This document shows positions 38,621 to 49,400 of a stretch of 64,000 nucleotides of DNA, piece after piece. The stretch spans positions 15,642,844 through 15,706,843 of the forward strand of contig OX421496.1 in NCBI GenBank assembly GCA_949126835.1, written 5' to 3'. Source of the stretch: Anisus vortex. Its lineage: Eukaryota; Mollusca; Gastropoda; Planorbidae. The position numbers and the translations under genes are program-made. The number at the start of each line of letters is the position of its first letter. The stretch's first letter is position 1. Below the pieces are notes generated by a model. The model did not search any database and was not told the DNA's origin. It saw only the letters and a list, made by a program, of their open reading frames with translations.

Positions 38621-39820
38621 GGTACTAGATCCTTGAAGCTCTTTTCTGACTTTGCTCTAATAAATATTTTTTTTATTTGCAGAAAATACCGGACATAGAG
38701 TTATAAAGTTTCTCTGAAACCGGACGAGTCGACCGGTGTAACGAGAAAGACCCTGCCCGAGGCACGCCGCACGTTAGGTAGCCTACCCCGCAAACCAACG
38801 CACTACACTCCCCTTTCTGCGGAATTCCCATTGGATCTTTAACGAGGTAGCATTACCTAATATCACGTACCCTACCTGCACTGCCGCCCAGTAGTAGGCT
38901 ACAAATACCAGACTATATGTATAGTGTATAGGCCTGGTCACACAAACACCGGGCTTGGCGAGACGGGGTATGTAGGCCTATATTGTTGCGCCCATTTCCT
39001 CATCCCCACCGAGTTTTGGTGAGCTATCACCGGGCTCGTTCAATGATCCCCAGATGCGCAACGGGAGACGACCCCAATGCGTTAGTCCACCGGTGTAAGT
39101 AACTCTTAATGGGAGTAGAGTGTCGTGGTTTACTCACTTCGCCAGCCTTGAGCTCCATGGGTAGGCATACAGGTTGGAAAAGAAAGGCCCACCAGACACC
39201 TTCAGAAAATACCGGACACTTCCCATTCTTCCTCTCCCGGCTAACCCGCACATGGGATAATTATTGTTATATTTTTATGAGCTTAATCTAAATGTCCGGT
39301 ATTTTTAAAGACTATTTTATGCCACACAGTCTGCTGAAATACCAGACAACAAAGAGTTTTAGACCTCACATTTTTATAGAAGATCTCCGATTTCCGCAAA
39401 ATAATTGCAGTGGCAATTCGTGGCCTTAGCGTAGCCCCATCGTCTCCTATTACTCGAAACAAGCAAATTATAGCCCCTATCTTTTGATATAGGCCTACTG
39501 TACACACGATGCGTCCAAAGATGTCCCGTCGAATCTTCAATGATAAACACACTACTCATAGGCCTACTATTTTGAAATTTTTTGGGCGTTAAAATTAACA
39601 TTCGAAGTAGATCGGACTGATAACAAAAATGAGTCCGTAGGCCTATAATAAATATTATCTTTCACTGTATGCTTACACGTAGGACGTAGGCCTATGCTCA
39701 TCGGTTCGAAATCAAACCATGGCTGAACTGGACTTTTAATTAGTCCAAGGCCTACTATTTGGCTGTAGGCTAAATGTTGCTCATGTTGTGAAGATCAACA
39801 AAACAGGACTGTGTCGTGCT

Positions 39821-40766
39821 TAGGGCGATGTTAAAACCGTTTCTTTTTCCAAAACCGGTTTTCGGTTCTATATAACCGGTTTAAAACCGGATTTCGCCCC
39901 CCGCCCTCCCCGCGCAATGTCACAAGTCACAGGCCGGAAAAGCCAAATGTGCGTAGTTTTGTAGGTAGGCCCTAGACTATATTTGAAAAATACTTCAAAC
40001 TTAGATTTAGGGTTTGCAGGGCATTCAAGGGGTTGATTTGTGTGAATACAATATGATTTTGTATTATTTACCATAAAATTCTTTAGAACTAAAGAACTAA
40101 AGAAAATCTGGGCTATAAATTGATTAAAACCGATAAATTATAGCTTTCAATTTTTCAATAGTGATAGATTTCGATCAAATCAAATTAATCTAGGTGCCGA
40201 TTATCGCTGACCATAATATTAAGAAGCATTTGAAGAGGCCTTGGCCTATAATATGGTAACTTGTAAAATAATGTATTGAAAGGTTTAGCGTAGCACAAAT
40301 CAAAACAATGTGTTTAATAGTGCCGTTAATAATAAAGCACAGACGAATTGTTCAGGGTCACAGGGAAAGGGCTAGTTTGCGTCTCTATCCATTGCGTACA
40401 TCAAAGAGCAGCACACATCTAAAACATGAGCCGACAAGTAAAAAGATTCATGTTAATTGTAACTCTAACTTAACAATTGGTTTGATGTTGTTTTTGACGC
40501 AAGCCATAGATTTAGTTGGTATTTGGAAACACAAGAAACACACTATCTAAGACTGAATGGTGCTAGCAAGGCATTTCAGTAATTGTTTTGTGCGAAACCA
40601 ACATTATTTATTATAAATATTTCTATTCGAACCAACAAAAGGGTCTTCTACTTGAAGTAATGATTACCTTCCAACTTCCAACCAACAATTTACAGAAATC
40701 CGGTTTGAAAATCAAAACCGGTTTTCAGTTTCAAAACCGGAATCCGGTTTTTGTTTCACACCCCTA
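39821..40766. mobile_element. hAT-like element, 946 bp, AACCGG-rich ends
   Basis: Starts tagggcgatgttaaaaccg and ends accggtttttgtttcacacccct-a. The exact 8-bp duplication gtcgtgct flanks it (39813..39820, 40767..40774). Sub-terminal aaaaccggtttt repeats are present at both ends. No transposase frame. Confidence 0.85.
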
Positions 40767-41202
40767 GTCGTGCTACGGTGTTACGATGCATATATAGTAT
40801 GTTTTAAAGAGTATAGGCCTTCAGTGCCATCACATAGGGGGAGGCAGAGGGGGCATATATGCCCTGGGGCGACACTTCTATTATAGCCTATACTAGTATA
40901 TGCCTATAGACTATATAGGCATATTTTAATGAGTTTTATATATAGGCCTACATTCTATTATGTTATAGTAAGGGGAGTTCTGCTTTGTGAGGTAGCCTAC
41001 CGTACAGATCGATCGTTTTATAAGTTATTTAGTTTATACAATTTGATAAAAGCTATCATGAAGTTTAAAAAAAAAAAAAGTAGGCATTTCCTTCAAAATT
41101 TCCAAAACGGTTTCAGGTTTAAGAAAATCTAGATGTAGGCTAACTAATAGTAAATATGACATTTTAGAAGATTTGTTCAACCATTAATAAATGTATATAT
41201 TA

Positions 41203-41275
41203 AAGGATGAGCGTAGGACACAATAATCTTCTTTATTGAAGGAGCGTCTGTAATGTATAAGATAGGATCTAAAAG
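41203..41275 (+). mobile_element. Short LINE 3' tail
   Basis: Only the last 70 bases of the LINE are present: gatgagcgtaggac, the hairpin with aatcttctttat...gaaggagcgtctgtaa, and the gtataagatagg tail. It is an extreme 5' truncation. Confidence 0.7.
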
Positions 41276-41749
41276 ATCTTTATTCGATTATTATACTTTT
41301 TCAACACAATCTTTCTTTTCCTCCTTTATTTTAAAAATGTTCACTCTCGCTCTTTTGTCCGTGAATAACGCATACTTCCTGTGGCAACAGCAAGTCAATA
41401 TGGCTGACGTTTGTAAACATATTTTGAAAATAATATAAAATAATGACTACGTTACACGTTATAGCGATACTAAAATTGATTTACACATTTTAAAGTAGAT
41501 GAATAGTAAATGGTAATTAATCTGTTATAATATTTATATATATAAATATGTAGTATTTGTTGCCATGGCCAGGGCTGTGGAGTCGGTTCCGACTCTGATC
41601 ACTCAGTATTCACTCTTGCTTGCTCCTCAGTTTTTTGTATTTCCGACTCCCCGACTCCGACTCCTCTGTACAACACTATGAAAAGTATAAGTATAGCAGC
41701 TCCTAATTGTGCGTAGCGTGCCATATAGTGAAATAGTAAAGCACATGAA

Positions 41750-43858
41750 AAGGGGACATCCATTAATTACATCAACAAAATAGGGGGAAGGGGGGGGGTC
41801 TGAAAAGGTTTGACAATTATTATTGTTGACATGGGGGAGGGGGGGGGGGAGGTCAAGAAAAGTTGACGTCGACAATGTCACTTTTTATGAAATAAATGAT
41901 GCAAATTTATTACAAAATTCTACATTTGCCCTGTTCAACTTATTATAGATAACTAGTAAAAACATGGTTTTACGTTAATACATATATAATATTATATATC
42001 ATATGGAAACTACAGTTGACATGTCCATATTGTGTTCATCTTGTTAATTTGTAGATCTATGTATGGGTGGAAACTAATGGCAATTGTTAGCAAGGCAGTG
42101 TGACAGACCAATTGTAGAAAATATCACCTTCGCTGTCTAGGGTAGGGTTGCCAGACGCATGGGCCGCATGGGTGTCAAAAGGAGAACATTGTGTTTCAAT
42201 TGGATAGTTTCGCATTAAACCCGCAATCAGTATAATTTTATTACAAGAGCTGCCACTAAGTTTAAGTGTGTATTGGTAAACTGAGCAAGAAACAGTTTTG
42301 TAAAAAAATAACATAAATTTACTGTAGGCTGAAAGGCAGCTTGCATTTGGTTGGGCAATTTTAAAGTTCATGCAAGAGTCTTTAAAATAAAGGATAATTC
42401 TTTTCTTGTACAAATAATCACCTGTTTATGAATTATATTCTTAACATGTTAATCATCATCATCAATCCCATGACCGTTGTGGTCGTTGGGGGGATCAAAT
42501 GGACACCCCAGTAGTCAACTTTCTCCACGTTTGCCTCCACGTTTGCCTATCTTAATCGGTTGTCAATAGCTGAGTCAACTGCAGCCCTGTCCAATACTTT
42601 ACATTTTTGAACCAGCATCTCTGCCGAAGGCCTCTTCTACGCCCACCTTTCACCGTGCCCTGGAGGATTGTTTTTGACAGGCTATTGTGCCGCAACACAT
42701 GACCGAACCATGTCAGTTTGCGCTGTTTAATTGTTGACATAATGTTTTCTTGAGGGCCTGCAATTGTGGATATTCTGTCCCACACATACGCATTAAGCTT
42801 AGTCCTGTGTTCTATGTAGAAGATTCTAAGTATTTTTCTTATGCATTTATTTTCGAAAGCCTGCAACTTGTTTTCAGTCGCTGAAAGCAGCATCGAGGTC
42901 TCACATCCATACAGAACATCTGTAAAGTCTGAGACTGGTCCAGATTCTGTTTAGGCTAGCCATTGCCGCCATTGCAGTCCCAATCCTTGTTTGAATTTCT
43001 GACTCACAGCGTCCGTCTGCCGATATGATTGCTCCTAGATATTTGAAATCATTTAAGCTTACTTCTTCCAGTTGTTGTTGGTTCAATATGGTGTTTGCAC
43101 TTCTGGCATCTGTGGTGTTGATAATTATTTTACTCTTTTCTGAACTGATTTCCATTCCATGTTAATACTATTTTTAAAAATGTATTTGTCTTTATGCATA
43201 CAAAACATACATTATTACAAAAGCCGGACATTTTAAAGGTTTTGTGCTTTGCCTGTCAGACGGGAAGAGTCTAAAAAAGAGGACATGTCCTCCTTTTGTC
43301 GGATGTCTTGCAACTCTAGTCTAGCGAGACATGGTGGCTTGAATAACAAAGTAACACAAACACACTAACAAACTGTCTGCAGAGTACGTTTAGAAACTCA
43401 GTTCTTTGACGCTCAGTAGGCCTACATCTAAATTAGGCACCAGAGACTGGTGTTCAGTATGTAAGCCATGCATACAGCTATGGCTGGGATTGGCATTAGA
43501 ACTAAAAACAACAATGGGCCCTCTCTGAGACTATAAGTAATGTTTGCAAAGCATTGAATGAATATTGTGTGAATCTCCAACATGGTTATTTTAAAATATT
43601 ACCTTCAGAAAAATAACTCGTGGCCCATCCCATGAAGTACGAAATACTTATCTTACCTTATTTCCTTTTAACATCCCTAATTCTGACATACAGACGAATA
43701 TATTTTTGCTGACTACACTATAATAGGTGAAACGTTAAAATTAGGTCGATTAGACTACATAGATCTACTTTGTAATTTTTAAGTTTTAATTTCGAATTTT
43801 CTGGAAAAATTGTAAAAAACTCCAAAAAATTGTTGACGTAATTAATGGATTTTCCCAA
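41750..43858. mobile_element. TIR-bounded repeat, copy A
   Basis: Ends ggggacatccattaattac and gacgtaattaatgg...ttccc. It is paralogous to copy B at 48807 and interrupted by the RTE-like fragment at 42454..43157. No intact transposase. Confidence 0.6.
42454..43157 (-). mobile_element. RTE-like non-LTR retrotransposon fragment
   Basis: Minus-strand frames at 42901..43155 and 42552..42893 encode the C-terminal part of a reverse transcriptase protein (FKYLGAIISADGRCESEI, RIGTAMAAMASLNRIW, then LTWFGHVLRHNSLSKTILQG). One frameshift separates them. The insertion is bounded by the 9-bp duplication catgttaat (42445..42453, 43158..43166) and has a (gat)n 3' tail. The paralogous sequence near 49,645 shows the empty site. 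Confidence 0.85.
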
Positions 43859-44278
43859 AGCATGCTTAACCGTGTTCGTATTGCGGTTACGTGAGGCACT
43901 GCTGCGTGCATTGGTCTTTATTCTTACAGTAGTGAATAGAGAAGTCATTAATTATAACTTTTTGTGAATTGGGACATTTAAACTTGCTTTTTTAAAAATT
44001 CCAATCTAAATTGAGTAGGAGCATTGTTTGCGGACTCCGACACCAGGTACCCCAAATTTCCTCCGACTCCATGACTCCAATCTCCAACTCTTAGTCACTT
44101 GACTCAACAGCCCTGTTTGTTGCACCACAGACAGTCTTATTTTTCTTAGGCTGCTTGGTACTACAATTCAATAAAAAAATCAATAGGTCTAATTAGAATC
44201 AATAATATTGATTATATTGAATAATATAATAAAGATACCCAGTATCCACTTCCCACCATCATCCTATTGAGTTGAGCT

Positions 44279-44611
44279 TCTTCTTCGTACTCAAATTGAG
44301 AATTGCGTGGCAATATGTTTTGCGCCATTACATTAAGTATGATTAAGGCCCACTGCCTCTGGCTTCAGCCAGCTGTTTTTTTTCTGGATTTGCTTCCATA
44401 GCCTTTGATCAGCCAAGGCAGCAGTTGATTTATTTTCGGAGTTTTCTCTCCTTAGATGACTGCTATCCCTAGCTAACGGCCTCATTTGTCCGGGTTTAGA
44501 GTTAGAGCACTCTATGTTTACTTTTTGCAGTAACCCTTATAATATATAAAGGTCATTCCCCAATCTGCCACCTGGGGACGCGCTTAGTAGGAGATGATAG
44601 CTCCCCCAAGC
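44279..44611. repeat. Dispersed repeat, copy 2
   Basis: Same order of blocks as copy 1 at 38225, with an internal stretch (agccaaggcagcagttgatt) absent there and a deletion where copy 1 has tagggcctacccttacc. Confidence 0.6.
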
Positions 44612-45099
44612 CTATCGAGCTGAAACTTCGCAATTTATAAAACTGGTTAAAACAATTCTTTTGTTTATAACCATTGACAGCATTAAGCTTTTGAGTGATA
44701 TTTTCTTTCTGAGCCTTTTTCATCATTCAAAAAGTTTGTGTACCTTTACACTTTATATTATCTTCACTTTTGTTTTTCTCTTTCTTTTTCTTTTGAAATG
44801 GCTAAACTCTCCAAGGGCTAATTGTCACTGATATAGAGTTTGGATCATACATTAGGACAAGCTTGATTTTTATTCCCAGTCTCTTCAGTTTTATTTTTTC
44901 TGTAGACTTTAGTTCTTTAACTTAAACTCTACATATTCATATTGAAACGTTGCTTAAAACCTTACTTAACCATACTAGACTCTAGCATCCTAATAAATCA
45001 AACAGCGATGAAGGAATAACTTGGATGTAACTTGAACAAGAATTTTCTTCACAAAAAAATACACTGTACTTCACTGCTTGATGGCTCAAGTAAAAGGAC

Positions 45100-45404
45100 T
45101 CACTAAGTACGCTGTCTCTCAATGGTAATGGACAATTTGTGTGACGTCATAGTCATCTATGACGCTTGTGATTATGATGCGCCACGCAAACGATTGCATC
45201 TTAATGTTCAAGAGTATGATATTGAGTTTACATGCTCAATATTGTTTATGATGATATTGACACAAATGCTTTACTAAAATATATTTAATTTAAAATTTAA
45301 AGGATTTATAAAATATACTTTTTTTTAAAGTCAATTAATTTTGCTTTTCTTAATTGACAGTATTTTTTTTATAGCGCCTTTGAATTATCTACAACACTTC
45401 AAAA
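45100..45404 (+). promoter_or_regulatory. CFAP20DC upstream region with a perfect CRE
   Basis: A full palindromic cAMP-response element TGACGTCA lies at 45142..45149, about 255 bp upstream of the ATG. It is followed by a second tgacg half-site near 45160. The AT-rich stretch beyond leads to the start codon. I did not find a good RFX X-box, which many ciliary genes carry. Confidence 0.35.
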
Positions 45405-46435
45405 ATGTCTTTTAAGTCTGGATATCAGGTAAAGCAATCATAAAATATCTTAAATAATTCTAATAATGAATATATTAGGTTGCATTTCTAGTTTCTGATT
45501 AAGTTTGTAATTTAACATAATTTGTAATTTGCATAACACTGACAAAGAAGAACCTTTAAATCTGTAATAAAACAATCAAAACTGTTGTGGTATCATATTT
45601 CATTTTAACTCACTTTAGGGCGGGCCTTATTATGAACTCCTAAGTACTCAAGGGAAAGACTTTATGAGCAATTGGAAAATATCAAATTCTGGCATTAAAA
45701 AGGTAAACAAAATCTTCATAAACATGACCTCCTTACTTTATTTTAAATACATTTTACAGAAGAGTAACATTAAAATAAAATGGTTTATGTGATGCAAACT
45801 TTTAAATCAAACTTCTGAGCTTAAATAAAATTGTTTGTCTACATCATGGGTAAAAAGATCTAAAATGATTTAATGTATTTAAAAGTAAAAAAAAATTTTA
45901 TGTTAATTTTGAACAAAGGTTTATTCTTGTAATATTTAAAGATGTATAATTCTCTGTCTAAATTTCAGGTTCTATAATCCAGTTGTTTGTTTTACACTTG
46001 AAATAAAAGTTTTTAGGCACAGATTTTTTGTTTCTATGTGAATAAAAATATATGTATTTGAACTAATTTTCATTTGCTTTTAGATCTATGATAAAGAAGT
46101 AAAAGGCTATATCTTAACTCTTGAAGGTGCATCAGCAACCACAAAAGTTCAGTCACCCAAAGACCAGAAACTAAGTTGTGAGTCATGATTGCTTTGCACT
46201 AGTATCTCTTGTGTGTACAATTATATCATAATAACATTAAAAGGACATTATTTCAATAGGCACTTTCAGACTTTGAAGTCAACATATTATTGTACTTTTT
46301 TGGAAAACATTATCAGGACAAGTACAATGGTCATCATTAATGTCTTTTGTTTTCTTTTACAGTGACCCTTATTCAGCGCTATATAGTACTACAAATATAC
46401 TTATTAAAGGGAGCTGACTTTTCTATGGAGTTTGG
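45405..46435 (+). CDS. CFAP20DC: CFAP20DC exons 1-4 (start of CFAP20/DUF667 domain)
   Basis: Exons 45405..45428 (residues 1-8), 45619..45702 (9-36), 46084..46177 (37-67 plus one base) and 46363..46435 (through the first two bases of codon 92). Donors are gtaaag, gtaaac, gtgagt and gtatgt; acceptors are tttag, tttag and ttacag. The intron after exon 4 (46436..50817) is the largest in the 5' half and is filled with transposons. Confidence 0.92.
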
Positions 46436-49400
46436 GTATGTAATCTGTATGAACTTCACTGATAGACAACAATCAGCCATCTTAGTAGAGTTGTTTTTAT
46501 TGTGTTTTTGGTAATGTCATCATCATCAGACCCTTGACCGTTGTGGTCGTTGGGGGGGGGGGGGAGCAAATGGCACCTCAGCAGTCATCATTCTCCATTT
46601 TTGCCTATTTTGAGCAGCTGACAATAGTTCAGTCATTTGCAGCTTTGTCCAATCTTTTATATTGTCGAGCCAGCATTTCCGCTGCTGGCCTCTCCAACAG
46701 CCAGCTTCTATAGTGCTTTGGAGGATGTTTTTTGGTAGCGTATGTCAGTTTGCGTCGCTTGATTGTCACCATAATGGTTTCTTGTGGGCCTACAATTGAG
46801 GATATTATGTCCCAGACACACTCATTAGTCCTGTCTGTGAGTCTAATATAAATTAGTCTAAGTGTAGGGTCATTTCTTAGTCTACCACAAATTTCCAAAT
46901 TCTAGGTCATGTTTCAGTGTCAGGCACCTCGAATCAAGATTACTGGGTTTAAAAAAGAAGGGAAAAGTAGATTTTAGCCACAGCCCTCAAGAAAAGACCA
47001 CTGTTTTAAAAATAAATGTTTGAAAGCTAAGTGGAAATTCATACCTTTTTATATATTACATTTAGGCTAGTATAATCAATATGATGTCATATGTATTAAC
47101 ATAAAGTAAAATATCAAGGACCAATTTGAACCATAAGGCTTATAAAGCAGCCTTCACAAGTATTAACATAACCAAGTTACAAAAACAAATTTTGGGAAAT
47201 TTTTACAAAGATATGTTCCTAGCTAATAGCCTATCAAAAACTAACTCAAGAAGCTGATTTGGAGAACAAGTTGTTCAGATTTTCTTGTGACATTTAAATG
47301 GGCACATTTTTTTTTAGCTTTGTAACAAATAGATTTAAGCAGTGTATTCTTTTCCCTGAATGTTAAACTTAGAAATAGAATATGGCATAAGAAAGTGTTA
47401 CATTATGTACTGCCTACCAGGTATCCATTTATTTTGTGCAAATTAAAAATTTGTGGAATTGTTTACATAGGACCTACCTATATTATATATGTGTTAGCGT
47501 TATTGCAAAAAAGTATTTTTTTTATTTGATTTAGTTGACTGGTTAGACCATAGGTTCTCAACCTTTTTCACCTTTAGCACCGAATCCAAGTCTCATACAT
47601 TATATTTCAACAGTCATCTTTTGCTAATGCACCTTTGTGTGCAGTAGCCATCGTTGGTATTTAACTACAGGTATATCCTAATGTTAAAAAATATATTAAG
47701 ATAGATAGTTGGGCTTTTTTCAGAAGTACATCAAAGCACTCAAAGCGGAGTTTTATAATCAAAGGCAAGACTTTCAAATTGAACTCATTTTTTTTATGCC
47801 ACATTAAGCACAACTGGTTTGATATTATTAGAAACCTTCTTAGATGTAGATCGTTTTTAAGTGGAGGAATATTGGCAATTTTAAAATGGAGCAAGTTGAA
47901 TTTTAAACATTTGAAAAATGGGCATCCAAATGGGCATCCAAATGGGCATCCAAATGGGCATCCAAATGGGCATCCAAATGTGCCTATTTGCCTACAAAAT
48001 CTTTAAGAAAGCTGCTTAGGAAAGTCATCTGCATTCGCTCTCTTATACTTTCAGCTTTTGGTTCTATTGCACATCAAAGTTGTTTTAAGCATACAGAGAG
48101 GTCACCTACACTTGACCGCTCATTAATTGATACAGTCTAATTACATTTAATAGAGTTTGTTGACTTTGTATGCTCATCTTCTTTAATTAAACATAAATAT
48201 ATTTAATTCTAAAACAAATTTATTTGTATTATTAATTTATAATTATATAAAAGACTTATTTAATAGCACTATATTATGTAATTTCTGCAATAATTATTAA
48301 ATGGACAAACAATTAATGGACGAAAATGTTTATTTACAACTGTTTAACGTAAATTATTTTAATCCTCTAATAATAAAATCTTTTTTTGAATACCATAATA
48401 TTGAATTTATGTAAAGAAGTAATAATTAGTCAGTAATATTTGTTATATTACAAAACATAACTTGTTTGGCATCACTATAGAATAAATGTGTAAACATTTT
48501 TTTAATTAAAGGGAGATAATTACGGCAATCCGTTTCATTTAAGCTAATATTTCTGTTGTTTTTTTTGCATAAAAAAATGAATGTCTTACAATTTAGAACT
48601 TTGAAATGATCAAACTGTTAAAAGTATTTGAAAATTATATAAATTATGACAAAAAAATTTATATGTATATTTTCAAACATTACATTAGCTACCCAGTCTG
48701 TATAAGTACTACGTATTTATTCCACTTAATATTAATTGATTGATATGGCAAGATGTCCTAAATACCTTAAATTACATCTCAGTACTGAGGTCAAAATATC
48801 ATAAACTATAATCCATTAATTACGTTATGTCAACAAAATAGCGGGGAGGGGGGTCTGAAAAAGTTTGACAATTGTTGACATGGGTGAGGGGGGGAGGTCA
48901 AGAAAAGAATTAAATTATGATACAAATATATTAAAAAATTATACATTTGTCCTGTTCAACTTACATAGATAACTTGTAAAAACATGGTTAGTTTGTAGAT
49001 CTATGTATGAGTGGAAACCAATGCAATTGTTAGCAAGGCAGTGTGACCGACCAAAATTATAGAAAACCTCACCTTCGCTGTCTAGCGTTGGGTTGCTAGA
49101 CACATTGGTGTCAAAAGGTGGACAACAGAGGACATTGTGTTTCAATTGGATAGTTTTGCGTTAAAACCGCAATCAGTATAATTTTATTACAAGAGCTGCC
49201 ACTAAGTTTATGTGTATTAGTAAACTGAGCAAAAAACAAATAAATTCACTTTAGGCTGAAGGCAGCTTGCATTTGGTTGGGCAACTTTAAACAGTGTACA
49301 AACAGTGGCGTATTTAGGCACGTTCCCCATGTTCCATTGGACCAGGGGCCCCCACAGAAAAGGGGCCGGCACACATCACAAAAAGAAATTTTTTAGTGAC

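Larger units (their letters stand above)
41571..44116. mobile_element. Outer TIR element (cagggctgtggagtcgg type)
   Basis: Starts cagggctgtggagtcgg and ends ctccgactcc...caacagccctg. tttgttgc follows the right end; the same word lies 6 bp left of the left end. It encloses copy A (41750..43858). Boundary on the left is uncertain by about 6 bp. Confidence 0.55.
36961..45099. other. Intergenic transposon-rich region between divergent HMGB and CFAP20DC
   Basis: No gene is recognised. It carries an 18-19-base G run at 37570, a LINE fragment, two copies of an unknown dispersed repeat, two hAT-like elements and an RTE-like insertion. TAGGCCTA palindromes are especially dense between 37.4 and 41 kb. 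Confidence 0.6.

Noticed and set aside
45175..45195. RFX X-box in gcgccacgcaaac
   Set aside because: Only a loose half-site match; both arms deviate from the consensus.
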